A stretch of DNA of 64,000 nt from Athripsodes cinereus (GCA_947579605.1 OX388314.1:21015982-21079981), one strand, 5' to 3'; counted from the stretch's first letter, positions 1-13,081 are shown. A program made the numbers and translations. The notes: generated from the sequence alone by a model not told the origin.

Positions 1-1540
1 AAAACAGTTAGGATAGGAATTATTCTGTGTTTGTGAGTATGTTAGTATGTGTGTTGGTGTAATTGTAATGTTACGTATTTACGTATTGTATGTGTAGGAT
101 GTAGGAATACTCGTATACATCTTGTGCGACATGGGAATCATTTTATCTAATAAAACTGTAAACTCATATTTCATGTCGTATATATTTTTTCATAATATTA
201 CCTAATATGTTAAACTTGGAAGAACAGAAAACATCATCAGCACCGAATTGCGGGCGGTAAATATTAAATAAAAAGGTATTTGACAGAATTGTAAAGATAA
301 AATTTGTGTTTTTGCTTTTCGTAATTGGAAGTTTGATGCTAGTTTCAGTAAATATTTGGATGTAAAACCATAACACTTTGTTTTTAACACATTTATATTT
401 GATTTTTTTATTTTGTACAATATAGGTAAAAAGTAAGTATAATATTTAACAATGTAAGACTTTTGCTGCCCTAAAAAATGTATTTATTTATTCATCATAT
501 AAATAATATATTTATAATGGCATATAGGAAAACACAAACACAATCACTTGATAATATGTAAATATAATTGATTTATTTGTATAAAACATAATTTGGTTTC
601 ATCAAAATCAGAGAAACGACAAATTATGTTATTTAATTCTGTCTTTCTTTTACATCTTAGCAAAATCCATCTTTTATAAAAAATATCAATTTTAAACAAA
701 ATAATCTAACAAAGTAATAACCTAGGCACTTTCTTACATATTTATTTAATTATGATATGTTTGTAAACAAAATGCAAATTGTATAAACAAATTTAAATAA
801 CAAAAAATACAAGTATCGAGTAGCTTAAACCATAAACGAAAAGAAAATGTTCAAATTGTATCATGTTTGATTCACATATGAAGTCAAGAAAAAATATATT
901 TTTGTGCAAAATACAGGTAATAATAGGGAGGATTTTCGTCAGATTAATTTGATAAAGTAACTAATAGCACGGTGAATATTAGTTACTCGAGTCTTAATAG
1001 TTCAAAAAAGATTTAACAAGATCAGCTGATGGCAAAACGTCGAACTTTTCAAGGAAATCCTCATATTGGAGACAATTTTATTCTACAAACAATTTGAATC
1101 TTACTATATGTACATATTACAATATGAAGTAGGCATATACTGTTGACTTCAAGTATCTATCTACGATCCATAGCTTTTCTTAGTTGGTAATAAAACTTCT
1201 AAAACATGTTCAGTATTTGGGTAACGATAAAAGATAAACCAAAGTGAATATAATTAATTCTTTATGCGGTTCTCGAATTTGTTAACAAACAATTTTAATA
1301 AACGTAATAACGAACGTTCAGATTTTCAGATGCTTTGAAGAATTTTATATACAGCCTACATTAAACGAGTATTTACTATATACCTAACTGTGTTAGTATA
1401 TGTATGTAACGTTATATTTATTTCTTCATATTTGATTTTACTGCAATATTACGTATCAAATTTTTAAATTTTTTCTTGTTTTTGAAAAGACCAAATTAAT
1501 GATGCTGAATAATCAAGGGAGAGCGGTAATATACCAAGAT
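1..1540. other. AT-rich stretch without a recognisable gene
   Basis: I see no gene or structured repeat here. Short open frames near 164-420 have AT-biased composition and no protein-like features. A minus-strand frame near 1010-1080 reads as a short peptide ending in a stop, but it is under 30 residues and I do not call it. Confidence 0.5.
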
Positions 1541-1549
1541 GGATCAAGG

Positions 1550-1590
1550 CCTGTCCCAGAGCACGAGCCACGCTCAATTCTGAGACAGGT
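1550..1590 (+). repeat. Hairpin with conserved loop, likely LINE/SINE 3' end remnant
   Basis: Arms CCTGTCCCAGA and TCTGAGACAGG pair with one mismatch around a loop GCACGAGCCACGCTCAAT. A second copy at 13082-13115 has a different stem but nearly the same loop. Such 3'-end stem-loops are typical of retroposon 3' UTRs. The orientation is inferred from the A-rich sequence that follows the second copy. Confidence 0.4.
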
Positions 1591-1599
1591 ACTTTGATC

Positions 1600-2169
1600 A
1601 AATAAATTGATGATATATTGTTATTTATTATTAGAATTATGCTGCATAGTGTTGTATCGTGATTTATTACACTGTATTGGGAACAAATTCCATTCCTTAT
1701 GACGAACTCTGAGTAGTTGGTAATATATATATCGAATATTTTATTATCCAGAGAGCCGTGGAGTCCCCGATATTAAATAGGTCTTCCATTCTTTTCAGTA
1801 AATTATTGAATGTCCTATTGCATGTGATCGTATGACATCACGTACATATAAGTGGGTGTGAAATACAATTACTTACATAATATTATGTAATATCTACAAT
1901 ACACCCATTCTGAATGTGTTTATTTATGGAAATGGAAATGATATGGAAAAGATAACCTGCATATTTATTACATGGATTTAGTCTAATGGCTACCCCCCTT
2001 ATGAGAGATGCCTTTTTCAGTATTTTTAATGTAAGTATTTAATTGGTTATTCTGAAAGTTGTATAAATTGTAACAAATTGATCAGAGACATACCTACAAA
2101 ATGGATGCCCATACTGGGCCACTTCGTAGTTTTAGTACATTGCACACTAAGTTTATGTGCACTTATCTG
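1600..2169. other. AT-rich stretch, nothing recognised
   Basis: There is no coding signal or repeat I can name between the hairpin at 1550-1590 and the microsatellite at 2170. Confidence 0.45.
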
Positions 2170-2190
2170 TATACATACATACATACATAC
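2170..2190. repeat. (CATA)n microsatellite
   Basis: About five perfect units of a CATA/ATAC tetranucleotide are visible. Confidence 0.9.
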
Positions 2191-2213
2191 TAATATCGAT
2201 AATAATTTACTAT

Positions 2214-2375
2214 TCAGTCCTCTTCTAGTATTTTTGGGTTAAGCCCGTTATATTCGTATCTCAAGGCCCCACAGTCATAAATATAGTCATAAATCGCGTC
2301 TTCCGACTCTAAACTATGTAAGTGCTTGCAACCCACCATCGTATGAGTTTTGCGGACATGACAGTGTTCACCACG
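2214..2375 (-). CDS. Candidate 3'-terminal coding exon, unknown protein
   Basis: On the minus strand a TATAG acceptor-like site at 2376-2380 is followed by an open frame of 53 codons ending in TGA at 2214-2216. The peptide begins RGEHCHVRKTHTMVGCKHLH, continues with an acidic and tyrosine-rich segment (DAIYDYIYD) and ends KILEED. GC content is clearly above the surrounding sequence, which is the main reason for calling it. The polypyrimidine tract before the acceptor is weak. I do not recognise the family. It could be the last exon of a host gene with long introns, or a decayed mobile-element fragment. Confidence 0.3.
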   Translation of the reverse strand, partial: RGEHCHVRKTHTMVGCKHLHSLESEDAIYDYIYDCGALRYEYNGLNPKILEED

Positions 2376-2380
2376 CTATA

Positions 2381-3202
2381 TTAACAGTTATTTGATACTA
2401 AGTTTCGTATAAGTTGGCAATTTAAAAACGATGAAAATGTTTTTCATGACATGTGTGATATGTGCTTACCCAACACATTACAATATTATTAATATCCCTT
2501 CTTAGTAAATTAACATCAACGGAATTACCTCAGAGTGAAGACAAACAAACATAATATTTAATGTATGAAATGTGTACACAGTCAGAGCACTATAATAATA
2601 TAAGAGAACCTACCTGTCTACTTTACTCGAGAATGAGTTATGATACAAAACTTGATGTTGTAAGTTTTTACCGCGTAACGTCCTCGTAACAATACGGAGG
2701 TAGTTGAAAAAAATAGTCAACTTTTTATGACAATGTGTGTAGGAAAATAATAATACTTATTTAATATGTTCAAAAAAGGTTCTGTTTCACGATAAAAAAA
2801 ACATGCTGCAGGATTTCACAGTTTGAGAAACTATGTGTTGATTTTTTTGTCCGATGAACAACGTTTTTGTCTTCTTCTTGATTGACATTTCTATCGCCTT
2901 GATGAGGAAATCTTCAAGACAAATATGTTTCCATGTTGAAGAATATATTTTTTTATGACCCAATATCTGATCATGCATGATGTAGTGTATGATTTAAAAA
3001 AAATACTACACTGAGAAAAATACTAACGAAATTTCATAACGAATCATTGGTACGTACTATCAGGACCAGAGATAGTACAAACGATTCATTTGTACGAATC
3101 TATAATATTAACTTTTCGCAAACAAATCGTTGGTAAATTTACAAACGTAATAATAAGAAATGAATTTGTGTTGTGAAGGTGAAGTAAATCACCAATTTTA
3201 TG
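2381..3202. other. AT-rich stretch with a weak inverted repeat
   Basis: No gene is recognised. Around 3035-3100 two stretches resembling AACGAATCATTGGTAC are loosely inverted, suggesting an old fold-back element. Confidence 0.35.
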
Positions 3203-3494
3203 AATTGATCATTTGTTGAAGGGTGTTTGTGTTCACACTGTGAAAATTCATATTCAATAATTTATAAACAATCAAAACACTGTTATATTTTCACCATATT
3301 TATATTTCATATTTAGATTTCACCCACCCCTCTCCCCCCTCCGTGACCACCTTCAATTTTTGTAGGGGACATTTTACTGTTTCAGTACTCTTGAGAATGC
3401 CCATTGAAGTGGGCGAAAACGTTAGAGTTTGAATAAATATGTATGATGAAAATGTAACAGTGTTTTGATTGTTTATAAAATTGATCATTTGTTT
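3203..3494. mobile_element. MITE-like element with 33-bp terminal inverted repeats
   Basis: The arms at 3261-3293 and 3447-3479 (outer ends TTTATAAACAATCAAAACAC and its complement) match at 32 of 33 positions. A 15-bp direct repeat AATTGATCATTTGTT lies outside, at about 3203-3217 and 3480-3494, and may be a target duplication or an internal repeat. The interior is about 150 bp and non-coding. Confidence 0.6.
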
Positions 3495-3499
3495 TTTCT

Positions 3500-5170
3500 A
3501 CGTTATTTTTGGTTATTGAAATAATAACGGCTCATTTTCAGGGACAGTTTATTTTTTCATGAGAAAAATCTTGAACGTTACCCGCCACATGTACCACGTA
3601 ATGATATACAGTGGCTGAACGTAAAAAGTGACTTTTTAACTCGACTTAAACGCATCTCTCCACAGTTCACAAGTTTTCCATGAATAAAAGATTCTTCAGC
3701 TTTTTACATTATAAATTTTCTCTCACTTCGAAATACATAGCCGCACTCTGATCCTGAATTCCATCAAATGTACCTCTACCTACATAATATAGCTTCTGGG
3801 ATGGCACTGACTGTTTTAAACACTTTTTATTTTCAGTGGAAAAGTAAACGAATAAATTAATTAAGTATACATTTAGTTTGAAACTATGAAGATCATTGAT
3901 CGATTATTACATTTCAATATTAAACGGGCGTTGTAATATTATGTTTATTTATTCATAGCTGTGCTTTTATATAATTTATTTTTATTTATTTATTCTTTAC
4001 TGTAAATTGATTTTTGTACATACCGTACATTACATATTATGAACTATTTTTATTTTTTCCTCCTTACTTAACTTCTTTGAATAATTATTATTGTGTTTTG
4101 AGAATGCATATTACTTTTATTATGGATTTTACAAGTAGGATCAACGATACTCTTCAAAAAAAAAAAAATGTAGTGAAAGAAAGACAATATTTCAATCTAC
4201 ATGTTTAAGCTGTCTTGAAAGAAACATAAGGAATCCATAAAAGAAGTGTTTAATTTTTTGATAGTCTTTAGGAAGCAGATTATTTTTGTACTTTGACATA
4301 TTTTGATTGTCTTTAATGGTAGGCCTTGCACACCGGCATTAATAAAATATGATAAGTTTTATAAAGAAACCAAACAAAATTTTCTACTTGACCTATTGTG
4401 GTGTACCCATCCCATTTAAGCGCCGTATCACTTTTCTTTGCAAAACAATTCTCAATATTTTCCATTTTCCCCCTCTTTGAATTTCCATCAAATTGTTGTA
4501 GAAATTTGGAAGCTTTAATATAATTCCACGGTGACAATGTTGCCACAAATAATAAAATATTTAAATGCGGTATTAACAACTCTTAACTTTTATTAACTGT
4601 AAATAAACTTTTGCGCCAATTAAGATAGGTTCCTCCATAAATATTATTACCTATAGGATCTCCCACCCTCTTCTTCGCTGCGCTTGTAAAGTAGATATTG
4701 ATCTAAAGTGTTGACACATAAAAGTGCCTAAGTATCCACACATTTAAAATATAACAAAAGCACAGTTTTTTAGCATAGGTTTTTGTAGTTAAAAGCTTAA
4801 ATCGATGTTAGTGAACAAATTACTCATGCAATATAATTATGTATCGAATTTTTCGGATGGATGACGAAACATAATTATGTTTATTTGTTCGTGGTATTGC
4901 TTCATCAGTTTCTAACATTTATATTAAAAAATATCTAAAGAAGATGTACATAAGTCGTAAGAAAAGTAAAAAAGCGTGTTAGTGTTATTATCTTTAATAT
5001 TTTAGAATGATAAAAACGTTTCAAATATAAAAAAAATAAGTATGAGGTTATTTTAAGAAGAATGATAAGTGTTTTCTTAAAGAAATATATTTATTTAGCG
5101 AGAATATATTAATGAGGAAATGGAAGTGTTAGAAAATGTAATGAGGGTTTTTAGCAGAAACATTACAGAT
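3500..5170. other. Intergenic, AT-rich; one S2 tail fragment
   Basis: No gene is recognised. The block at 3966-4022 (TTATTTATTTATTCTTTACTG) matches the A-tailed end of repeat family S2 read on the minus strand. The remaining open frames (for example 4313-4579 minus) have AT-driven composition and no recognisable domain. Confidence 0.4.
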
Positions 5171-5178
5171 TTTACTAA

Positions 5179-5400
5179 GTGATTAACCTGGAAAAAATTA
5201 TCGAGGACACAATGACTAAGATCACATACATGGCTGAGAGGAATGATGATCTGAGATGTGGTCATCCAAAAATTAAATGGCAAGATCCTACAAACCAGAT
5301 CTTACAGAATGGACAGGTGTTAAGCAAATATAATACGAGAGCATATTTAAGGAATTACATTGACAGTGACGGAAGCACAAAGTGTATGTAAGAATAGTTA
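5179..5400 (+). mobile_element. Degenerate LINE ORF2 C-terminal fragment
   Basis: The plus-strand peptide contains MAERNDDLRCGHPKIKW, then QDPTNQILQNGQVLSKYNTR and a short C-terminal tail. It aligns by eye with the C-terminus of the LINE at 32531-33799 (LAERRGVRK, then HVDQILKDGRVLSKRNRR). It is therefore an older, diverged copy of the same or a sister LINE, truncated at its 5' end. It does not encode a working enzyme. Confidence 0.6.
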
Positions 5401-5430
5401 TAAGTGGCACTCGATTCTTTCTGAGCCCAT

Positions 5431-5570
5431 AGACAAACACGCACTTGGCGATCGACTACAAACGAATTTTCGCCTATAACTGCAACAATAACGCATAATT
5501 ATATGGAACATGTATGTAGGTAGATTGTCGAAGAGTTCGCCAGTAGACGATCGCTAAGTACGGTTTGTCT
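5431..5570. mobile_element. MITE with ~28-bp inverted repeats
   Basis: The left end AGACAAACACGCACTTGGCG and the right end, read in reverse as AGACAAACCGTACTTAGCG, pair and continue through ATCG and CTAC. The interior is about 85 bp, AT-rich and non-coding. I do not see a clear target duplication. Confidence 0.6.
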
Positions 5571-5574
5571 GAAA

Positions 5575-6600
5575 AGGAAACGGCGTGATTATTGTGATAA
5601 TAGTGATAATTCAAGAAATCAGTCGCAGATTCTATTAACAACTCATGAAATTAACATAACAGATCTTATTGTGTATGATAATTGTAAGTGAGTGTAAGTA
5701 AATATTTTGTTCATTCATTTAAATGTAAAACTATACTTTTCCTGAGAGATTTAAGTAATACATTCATTTTTGTATGTATCATTTGGAAAACTAAATTGCA
5801 CATTTAGAGTATCCAGGTACAAGCTATCCACGTGAAAAATATTGTTGTGTGTTGATGAAACGAATGAATGCTTTTTGAAAGGTTCACAGGCTTAAAGGTA
5901 TTTTTATAAGAAAAGTCTCTACATTATACGAACCTACCTGTAGTTAATCTCTAAACTTTTAAAGGAACTTTGTGGCATACAAGTTGATAAATTTCCAGCA
6001 GTTTAATTTTTTATAATAAAAAAAATCTCGGCGTGGAGGGGCTACATAAAAACACCCTGTATTAATTAATAATCAACCTGTATAAGGTAACAAAAGAGTT
6101 TTCAACAGTAAATGGGCTTCTACCCCGAGGCTTTATTCCGCACAATAGAAGATTTACATGAATTAAGCTCCTTTCTTTTATATTATTCGATCAAAATAAA
6201 GCTACGTCGATGGAGTCAAGCCCACTGAAGCTTTACATCTTTATGAAAAAAGCGAATAATGATAATTAGAAAAGAATGTCCGTGTATAAAAAAAAAATAA
6301 AAAAAAGTTTATACCGTATAAAAATGTATAAAAAATGAAATCATAAGGTAAAAATTGGGTCTTTCATTGCCGATTAGACTTTCGTATAAAAATTATTTCA
6401 TTGAAAATTTCTTGAAATAATAATTTTAAATTTGTGGATTCCTCAATGGCTTTATTACAAAGTTTGGAACTGACAGACGGGAGAGTCATACATTATAGGT
6501 CACTCTTTGGTCTCTTTAATAGTTTTCAGATGATATTTTTGGGCTTAAAGTTCTTAAAGTCATCAAGTGTGCGGAATATTATCACACTTTTTCGTTCTCC
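5575..6600. other. Intergenic, AT-rich
   Basis: No gene is recognised. The string AAAACACCCTGTA near 6050-6062 resembles the end of a common insect DNA transposon, but no partner end was found nearby. Confidence 0.35.
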
Positions 6601-6603
6601 CCA

Positions 6604-6843
6604 GTGCAACATTTCGATTACAACAATGCTGTGAAACAAAGTATTCAAGATGAATGGAATAAAATTTACAAAAATTTACTAGCCGGAAAACATTACAAAG
6701 CGATGCATAAGGGTATCCCTTCTCGTCCATGGTTTCAGGATTCCAAGTTCTCAAAGCGTAAAGTTTCGTTGCTGACTCAGCTTGGGCTAGGACATGTTGT
6801 CCTGGGTTTCCATCTAGTCAGAATTGGCGTAATTACATACTGA
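6604..6843 (+). mobile_element. LINE C-terminal (RNase H-like) fragment
   Basis: The peptide carries a basic/aromatic run (DEWNKIYKNLLAGKHYK), then GIPSRPWF, and ends LLTQLGLGHVVLGFHLVRIG. The order W..., PSRPWF, then a LGLGH...RIG block is typical of the C-terminal RNase H region of Jockey-type insect LINEs, from my knowledge of the family. No reverse transcriptase is left upstream, so this is a truncated and probably diverged copy. Function is lost. Confidence 0.5.
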
Positions 6844-6849
6844 CTCCAC

Positions 6850-7640
6850 TTGCGAATGTGGGAATTACTGGATCACGTGTTTTCAGTTTTTCTCTATTGC
6901 CTAATAATGTGCACATGCACCTAATTTCCCATTATAATACCATCTCTTTTAGCTATAAATAATGTAAAAATAAATTCCATCATAATTAATCACTTAAAAA
7001 AGTGAAAATTGTTGATATTTGTAAAGAAAAAAATATAATTTAAATTATATTACTCAGTAAACTACCTTATTATTAAAATTATATTAAACAGTAAACAATA
7101 AACATATTTATTCCTGACAACGACCCTGTGTGTTGTTTACTTCAAAAGTTGTTTTTATCTTGTGAGGGCATTGACCGCACTGTCCTTGTTTTGCACTTGC
7201 TTTTACGTTCGCATATCATTCTAGCTTACGGACGGGCGCTATTTCTAATATTTTATTAATTATTATGAAGCTATTTTTTGTGAAGATTTGCCATACTATG
7301 AATCTAAAACATGTTTCATACCTAGTGTGAAATATAATATGCATTATTCACTCGGATTTCGGTTCTTTAACGATTCTTTATTGTTGCCATAAACCAAAGG
7401 AAGAAAGAAAGGGAAGTCACCAAGTGTAGACAAAATATAAGTATGTGTTCATATTATTATATAAATATCATCTAACTGGAATGTTACTCCTGACACCGTC
7501 ATAATTTCTAGCCAAGTATCTTACAACATCAAATTAGCGATCTTTAAATAAGACTTCTTAATAATAGTCTCAAGAGAACTAATTATCAAACAAATGTATT
7601 TTTTTTCTAGATCTTGATGTTCGCAGTTTATTTTCAAACA
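6850..7640. other. Intergenic; one GC-richer patch
   Basis: No gene is recognised. The patch at about 7125-7245 is GC-richer than its surroundings and may be a repeat fragment of unknown family. Confidence 0.35.
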
Positions 7641-7760
7641 TACCATACCATCACGGCATATCCAACAAAAAAATCAAGACATTCAGGATGGGTGGCAAAC
7701 CTCGTCGCTGAATTAAGATGTAGAATGTCTTTATTTTTACGAACAACTGCCTTTTTATTT
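7641..7760 (-). mobile_element. S1 SINE-like copy (partial)
   Basis: It retains CATCACGGCATATCC, CAAGACATTCAGGATGGGTG and the GAATGTCTTTATTTTT block of the family, with an internal deletion. Confidence 0.65.
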
Positions 7761-7764
7761 TGAA

Positions 7765-10660
7765 ACATACAATAGTAATCATCAAATTTGATGTTTGTAA
7801 ATAAGGTTTTGGATAAGATAAAGGCGACACGTCTTTTATTTCATATAGCATCTCTTGTAAGTGAGGATAAGAGGAAGACACGACAATTTTATTCGTCGCT
7901 CCAAATTTTCTCTTTTTTATACACTTTTATATTGCAATTAGTCCAACCCATTGTCTTAATTTAAATGTAAAATAATATGCAAATGCAGTATTTGGTTCAA
8001 TAAGATTCTAAGTGGAGAGATTAAAAATTTGCATAAGGCAGGTGCTTCATTTTATATTAAGTCAGTCATTGAGTATATATTCACCAAAGTACCTACTGAA
8101 GAAATCTTTCACAAAACATTCTGGAAAAGAAAATAACGCATTATTACATAAATGTTTCATATTATACGAGTACTTACCAATTCTTTAAATTTTCAATAAA
8201 ATAAACACAATGACGATTACTTTCTACAACAGGGAGAATATTATTAGTTCACATAATCTGGAGCTGACTTGGTCCTTTTTTTCATGTTATGCTTCCTAAA
8301 GTTATGTAAGCTTAACTGTCAATTCCTTGTTTAATAATTGGTATACAAGAGTTTATTTTTAAGGAATACCTCGGAAGGAATAAGGATAGGGTACATTGTA
8401 AAACATATTTTATTTTTAAACGTAGAATAGTAAAAATTGGCTTAAATAGTGTATGTAAAAAATTAATGTACCTTCATTAACATACCTCGAAGGTGTATGT
8501 GTATTCATTATCTTTAGTAAATTATTCAGGTATAAACAAAAGTAAACTTCGTATTATACCTATTATAAATTTGTAAATAATGTATAAACATGCAACAACA
8601 TCAGTAGTGGTGTCATTAATTTTAATTAATTCCTGGGAATTAATCAAGGGTTTATTTGCCTCGTGGGGCCCTAAATAAAACAAATTAGAATAATTTATAT
8701 TTAATAATTATAATTCATTAGTTATATTACTAACTGCAGTAGTTTCCCAGGTGATATAAGGTAAAGTGAGAGATAAAAAAAAGAGTCACGTTGTTTGGTT
8801 AAAATTTCTCTTCTTCTTTAGCCATTTTCAGTCCATTTTTTATAGTATTTTCTTTGTTTTTCAGTTAATTTATCTTGGGCAGACTGCATCTCAAATCTTC
8901 AGCCACATTGGGTCCGTGTTGAGACAAAGATTTACCTTTTTATTATTTATTCATTCCTATTAATTAAACGAAATTCTGATTTATGTCAAAAAGTATCACA
9001 TCAACTATAAATAATGCAAATAATATCTCAGTTATGAACAGCTCAGTTCGTAATTGGTTAACGAGCTTTCGTTAGTTAGTTGTTTGAGATTTTGATTTCG
9101 ATCTGTATTGGTCTCTGTTTCCCCGAATGTACAATACACTCCCACCCAGAGCATCGATATTACGGATTAAGACATTTTATTGTAAATGTTGGATTATTTA
9201 GATAATAATTTATTGGTTAAAGTTTGTTAAGAGATTAATAACCATAGTTTTCGATATTATTAGCGTTACGTGAATGTAACTAGCCCTGGCTGTGTACGAG
9301 TATATGAAGTGGATTGTCTTTGCATGGTTTATGATAATTGGCAATTCTCTCTAAACCTTAAAAGTTTTCACAAGTCAAACATTGTTTATAGGTATACTGC
9401 GAGGGTGTTAATAGAGTAATAAGATTTCACTGCTGTAAGCTCAGAATATAAATTTTGATACAAAAACAAACTAATATAATTCTAAGTTCTAGGGTTTATT
9501 TGAAAATTCTGAATCTTTTGGGTTTCTAATCGAATTCATTACCCATTGGTTACCAATCCATGATAAATTAACCAAACTAAACATTGCTTTGATAGGTGTA
9601 ATCTCCACAATAACTTATTAACCAACAATATTGGATAATAAATGTCTGTCTAATTTGCTGTGATTACTCTTGATTAAATGCTGCAAAACAACTGGTGTCT
9701 CTGCTTTGTATAAACTATTGAACCGGACTCAGGAAGCAATACAATATTATATTCTTCTCGGTGATAAATTACATATTTTTATTAAAAAAAAAAAAAAATA
9801 TGTTTCCAATTGTGTTTCGACAACAATGATATTGATAATTTCTTCTTCTTCTGAAGTTTACCTTTTCTATTTTTTAACATTATTTATTTTATTAGAAAGT
9901 TCTGTCTTTGCGTATTGACCTCTATATTATGTATATATTCCTATTTTTAAAGGTTATTTTAGGTAAAGAAACTTCTAAAGTAATAACTTAAAATGTGTAA
10001 ACTATTTTCTCTTAGTTTCAGTTTTCTAGGCCTGTGCGTGAATTGGAGCGCTTCTATTGTATGGATTTAGGAATTTACATTATATTATAATCCCAATTTT
10101 CACCCTTAAAAAAATTAACATTTTTCTTCCAGCGAAATGATGGAAACCCCAATGTAGCAGCGCATAAAAATATAATTAATTTCTTTAATTAGCTGTAAAT
10201 GGAGGCTCGCGGGTAAAGCGGTTAAGTAATTGTCTCCACTTTTTTCTTTGTCGATCCTTTTAGTCCCTTGTTGTACGCCTTAGTACACTCGAGATAGCCG
10301 CTTTTAAAATACGACCTACCTTCATTTTTATGCTTAAATACATACATATTTTTTTAATATTAAAAATCATAAAACAATACACTCTTATAGAATCCAGTAG
10401 TGGAAAAAATACCAATTTCTCTACATAAATTAAGGAATTTTGAGAATGATAATAATTAGGTTGTTGAAAAAGGTAAATGTTTTTCGCTCACAACGTGTTT
10501 GATGACCTAAAAAATTCTTTCTTACTATATATAGACTGTGTGGGAAACGTTGATCTCATCAATACGCTGTCGAAGCAAATGTGGTGGAAAAATAAGTCGA
10601 TTACATACATAGGTTTGAAAACAATATTCTCTTAATAAAGATTTGAAGATGCCAAAGTGG
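7765..10660. other. Long AT-rich intergenic stretch
   Basis: I see no gene. Poly-A runs occur at 9784-9797, and there are several AT-rich short frames that I regard as chance. No repeat family was recognised by eye. Confidence 0.4.
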
Positions 10661-10664
10661 AGGT

Positions 10665-10829
10665 CTACTACTACCACCATACTATTTCAGTATAGGTATT
10701 CCACAAGTGGGGTAGCTAGTAGAGCAGTTACATGTAATAAACATGCAAGATTTCCTCTCTCTTTTACAGGACAATTGAAAGTTTATGGAAAATAGTGGGA
10801 GAACAATTCTTTGCCGGGTGCTCCATGGA
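10665..10829 (-). mobile_element. S1 SINE-like copy
   Basis: It contains a CTACTACTACC tail trace, CCACAAGTGGGGTAGCTAG, AACATGCAAG and the family head TTCTTTGCCGGGTGCTCCA. The middle section is deleted. Confidence 0.7.
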
Positions 10830-10834
10830 AAAAT

Positions 10835-11960
10835 GGACATTAATACACAAAAAGAAACAGATAGATTCGAATAAGTAAAAAAGATATCATACTGATGATT
10901 TTTTATGTGTTTTCACATAGAAGGCATATAATTTATTCAATATTGCAAATAATTGATAATAGATAAATAAATTTGCTTATTACAGTAGTCATATGCCATT
11001 GTTTTGGTCAATCTATCATTTAATTGTTCAGATTAATAATGTTCTGATATATTAGGGAAAACAATAAAGTCTAGATTGAATTTAATTAAGTAAAGTAGTT
11101 AAACGTTTCACGTTTGGGTTTATACATCATACATGATTGTGTGAGTACACTGAGTAAAATATAATATTATAAGTTCCTACTAGGTATGTGAGTATAAAAG
11201 TAAAGGAAGCAATGGATGTAGATGCGCCAAATTCATTTGCGCTTATTTACAATAACTTTTGTACTAATCCGTCTGTTGTCTTTTATAGGTTCAATATTCG
11301 GATGACAAAATTGAAGAACGTCCATAAGCTAGAAATTGACTGTTGAAATTTGTATTTTATTTTTATTTTACAAAAACACACGGCACAAGCCTTTTACATG
11401 TTTGGATACAATTATACTAATATAAAAATTAACAGTGACATAAAAAAAGATAAAACAATAAATTTATAGCACCAACAGACCAACGGTAAACAGAGAAATA
11501 TTAAGAAATAAAATCATGTATGTGGTGAGAATAAAATTCAAATAAAATAAAATTATATACATAGTAGTCAGTAAATTACGATAAAATATTAAGTAAGATT
11601 AATCAATGAAAGTCTAACAATTAAAAACAATAATAACAAAAACAATGTAAAATGTAGTGAAAACAGGAAATTTAAAGTATATTTATTTAAGATAAAATTG
11701 AATAAAAATAAAATTAAAACTAAAATTGAATTGAATAAAAATAAATTTGTATTTGAGCTATTTTTTATGAATGTATAAGGTATATACTTATGTAATTTTT
11801 TTCAGTGTCATGTCATTACATTACATAATAACGTACAACTTTACCAGTTTGATGATATATTGTTACTCTACATTATTTTCTAAAAAAATATTCAGAAAAT
11901 AAATTAAGTGTCCAGTAATAAATATAAGCTACATATTTGTTCAGCGTAAACTATTTGTCA
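10835..11960. other. AT-rich intergenic with A-rich low-complexity
   Basis: No gene is recognised. The segment 11340-11760 is A-rich on the plus strand and may be a decayed retroposon tail. Confidence 0.35.
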
Positions 11961-11964
11961 GATA

Positions 11965-12184
11965 AATAGTTCTCCCACTCTTTTTTGTAAGATTTCGAGT
12001 GTCCTGTGAAAGGTAAGTATTTGTAAAACATTATGTATAAGACATTTAACATATTCAATTCAGTGAAGAGGAATGCCATCCATCGTGAATGTCTTAATTT
12101 TTCATTGGCACGGAGAGGACAACTTAGATATTTTTTACACGTAGTTTTCTTGCCACCCCACCTGTGGGAAATGGCATGACGGTA
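11965..12184 (+). mobile_element. S1 SINE-like copy
   Basis: The copy is nearly full length. It has the CTCCCACTC head, GTCCTGTGAAAGGTAAGTAT, CCATCCATCGTGAATGTCTT, GGCACGGAGAGGACA and a diverged CACCTGTGGGAAATGGCATGACGG tail region (quoted in part). Confidence 0.75.
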
Positions 12185-12189
12185 CAAAT

Positions 12190-13055
12190 GAATGAAACTG
12201 TTTGATAACTATGTTGGATTGTTGACATTGACTTTATTAGATTATTTTTGCCACTAAATCTAGAGTGCTCCCTCGGGGCGGCATTTCTCGCTTTAATGCG
12301 ACATTAAATCCTGTTTGTGCATGTGTGTGTCGTTATGGAGAAACGTATCTCCAGGTAGGGCACGAGATATGTGGCGGGCGCCAAAAAAGTTTTAAAGTAT
12401 TTTTTATTAATTTATTTCCATTAATGAAAACAATGATTCTTTGCTATAACATAATATTATTTTTGCACTTACTGAACATGGTCTGTTTTGATTTGATTAC
12501 GGCGCAAATAGTTTTGCCCCATAAACTCCTTTCAAACTCCTTCTTCTATTAGGGTTATTGTAGATAAGATCCCAGCTTTAAATGAAAAATAGCTTTTATA
12601 TGTAAATCAATATTCAGTACTAGTTATTCTCCGAGTAACCCATTTAAATATTAATATAAATAATAATTTAATATTCAAATACACCCGGTACAACTAAATG
12701 AAACATTGTTGCAGTATTATGATAGTAAAAAAATAAATAATATGAGAACGATAACAAATTCAATTAGTTCTGGATCAAATAATTATTTATTGTACCAATT
12801 TATTATCTATAATACCAATTTATTGTTATTATTATTAAGTTGTAATCAGTTGCTTGCTATTAATTATTTACGAAATTGATTTCATAGTATGCATAGCCAT
12901 TATACAATAGCTCATAATATTATTTAATTGAATTGTTTTAATATGTTGGTATTATACAACAAAATTTGAAGACAGAATAGGTATTTGGGATCTCTCAGAT
13001 TTATTATATATGAACTGTGTGATGTTCTATAATGATTAAGTTTGATCGAATTTGT
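12190..13055. other. Intergenic; ORF 12265-12552 not supported
   Basis: The GC-rich start near 12265-12375 includes CTCCAGGTAGGG, which resembles a splice donor. The open frame across it has no recognisable domain and runs into AT-rich sequence. No gene is called. Confidence 0.35.
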
Positions 13056-13081
13056 TTGATTATTAGTAAAAACCCTATAAC

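Noticed and set aside
1010..1080. Minus-strand peptide YEDFLEKFDVLPSADLVKSF as an exon
   Set aside because: It is under 30 codons with no convincing acceptor, so it is not distinguishable from chance.
4313..4579. Minus-strand 88-codon ORF as a gene
   Set aside because: It has AT-driven composition, no domain, no splice context and no GC elevation.
10195..10240. tRNA gene (GCGGGTAAAGCGGTTAAG)
   Set aside because: There is an A-box-like string only, with no B box or cloverleaf downstream.
12265..12552. Plus-strand 95-codon ORF as a gene
   Set aside because: Only the first 110 bp are GC-rich. The rest runs through AT-rich sequence, with a donor-like CAG|GTAGGG in between and no homology recognised.
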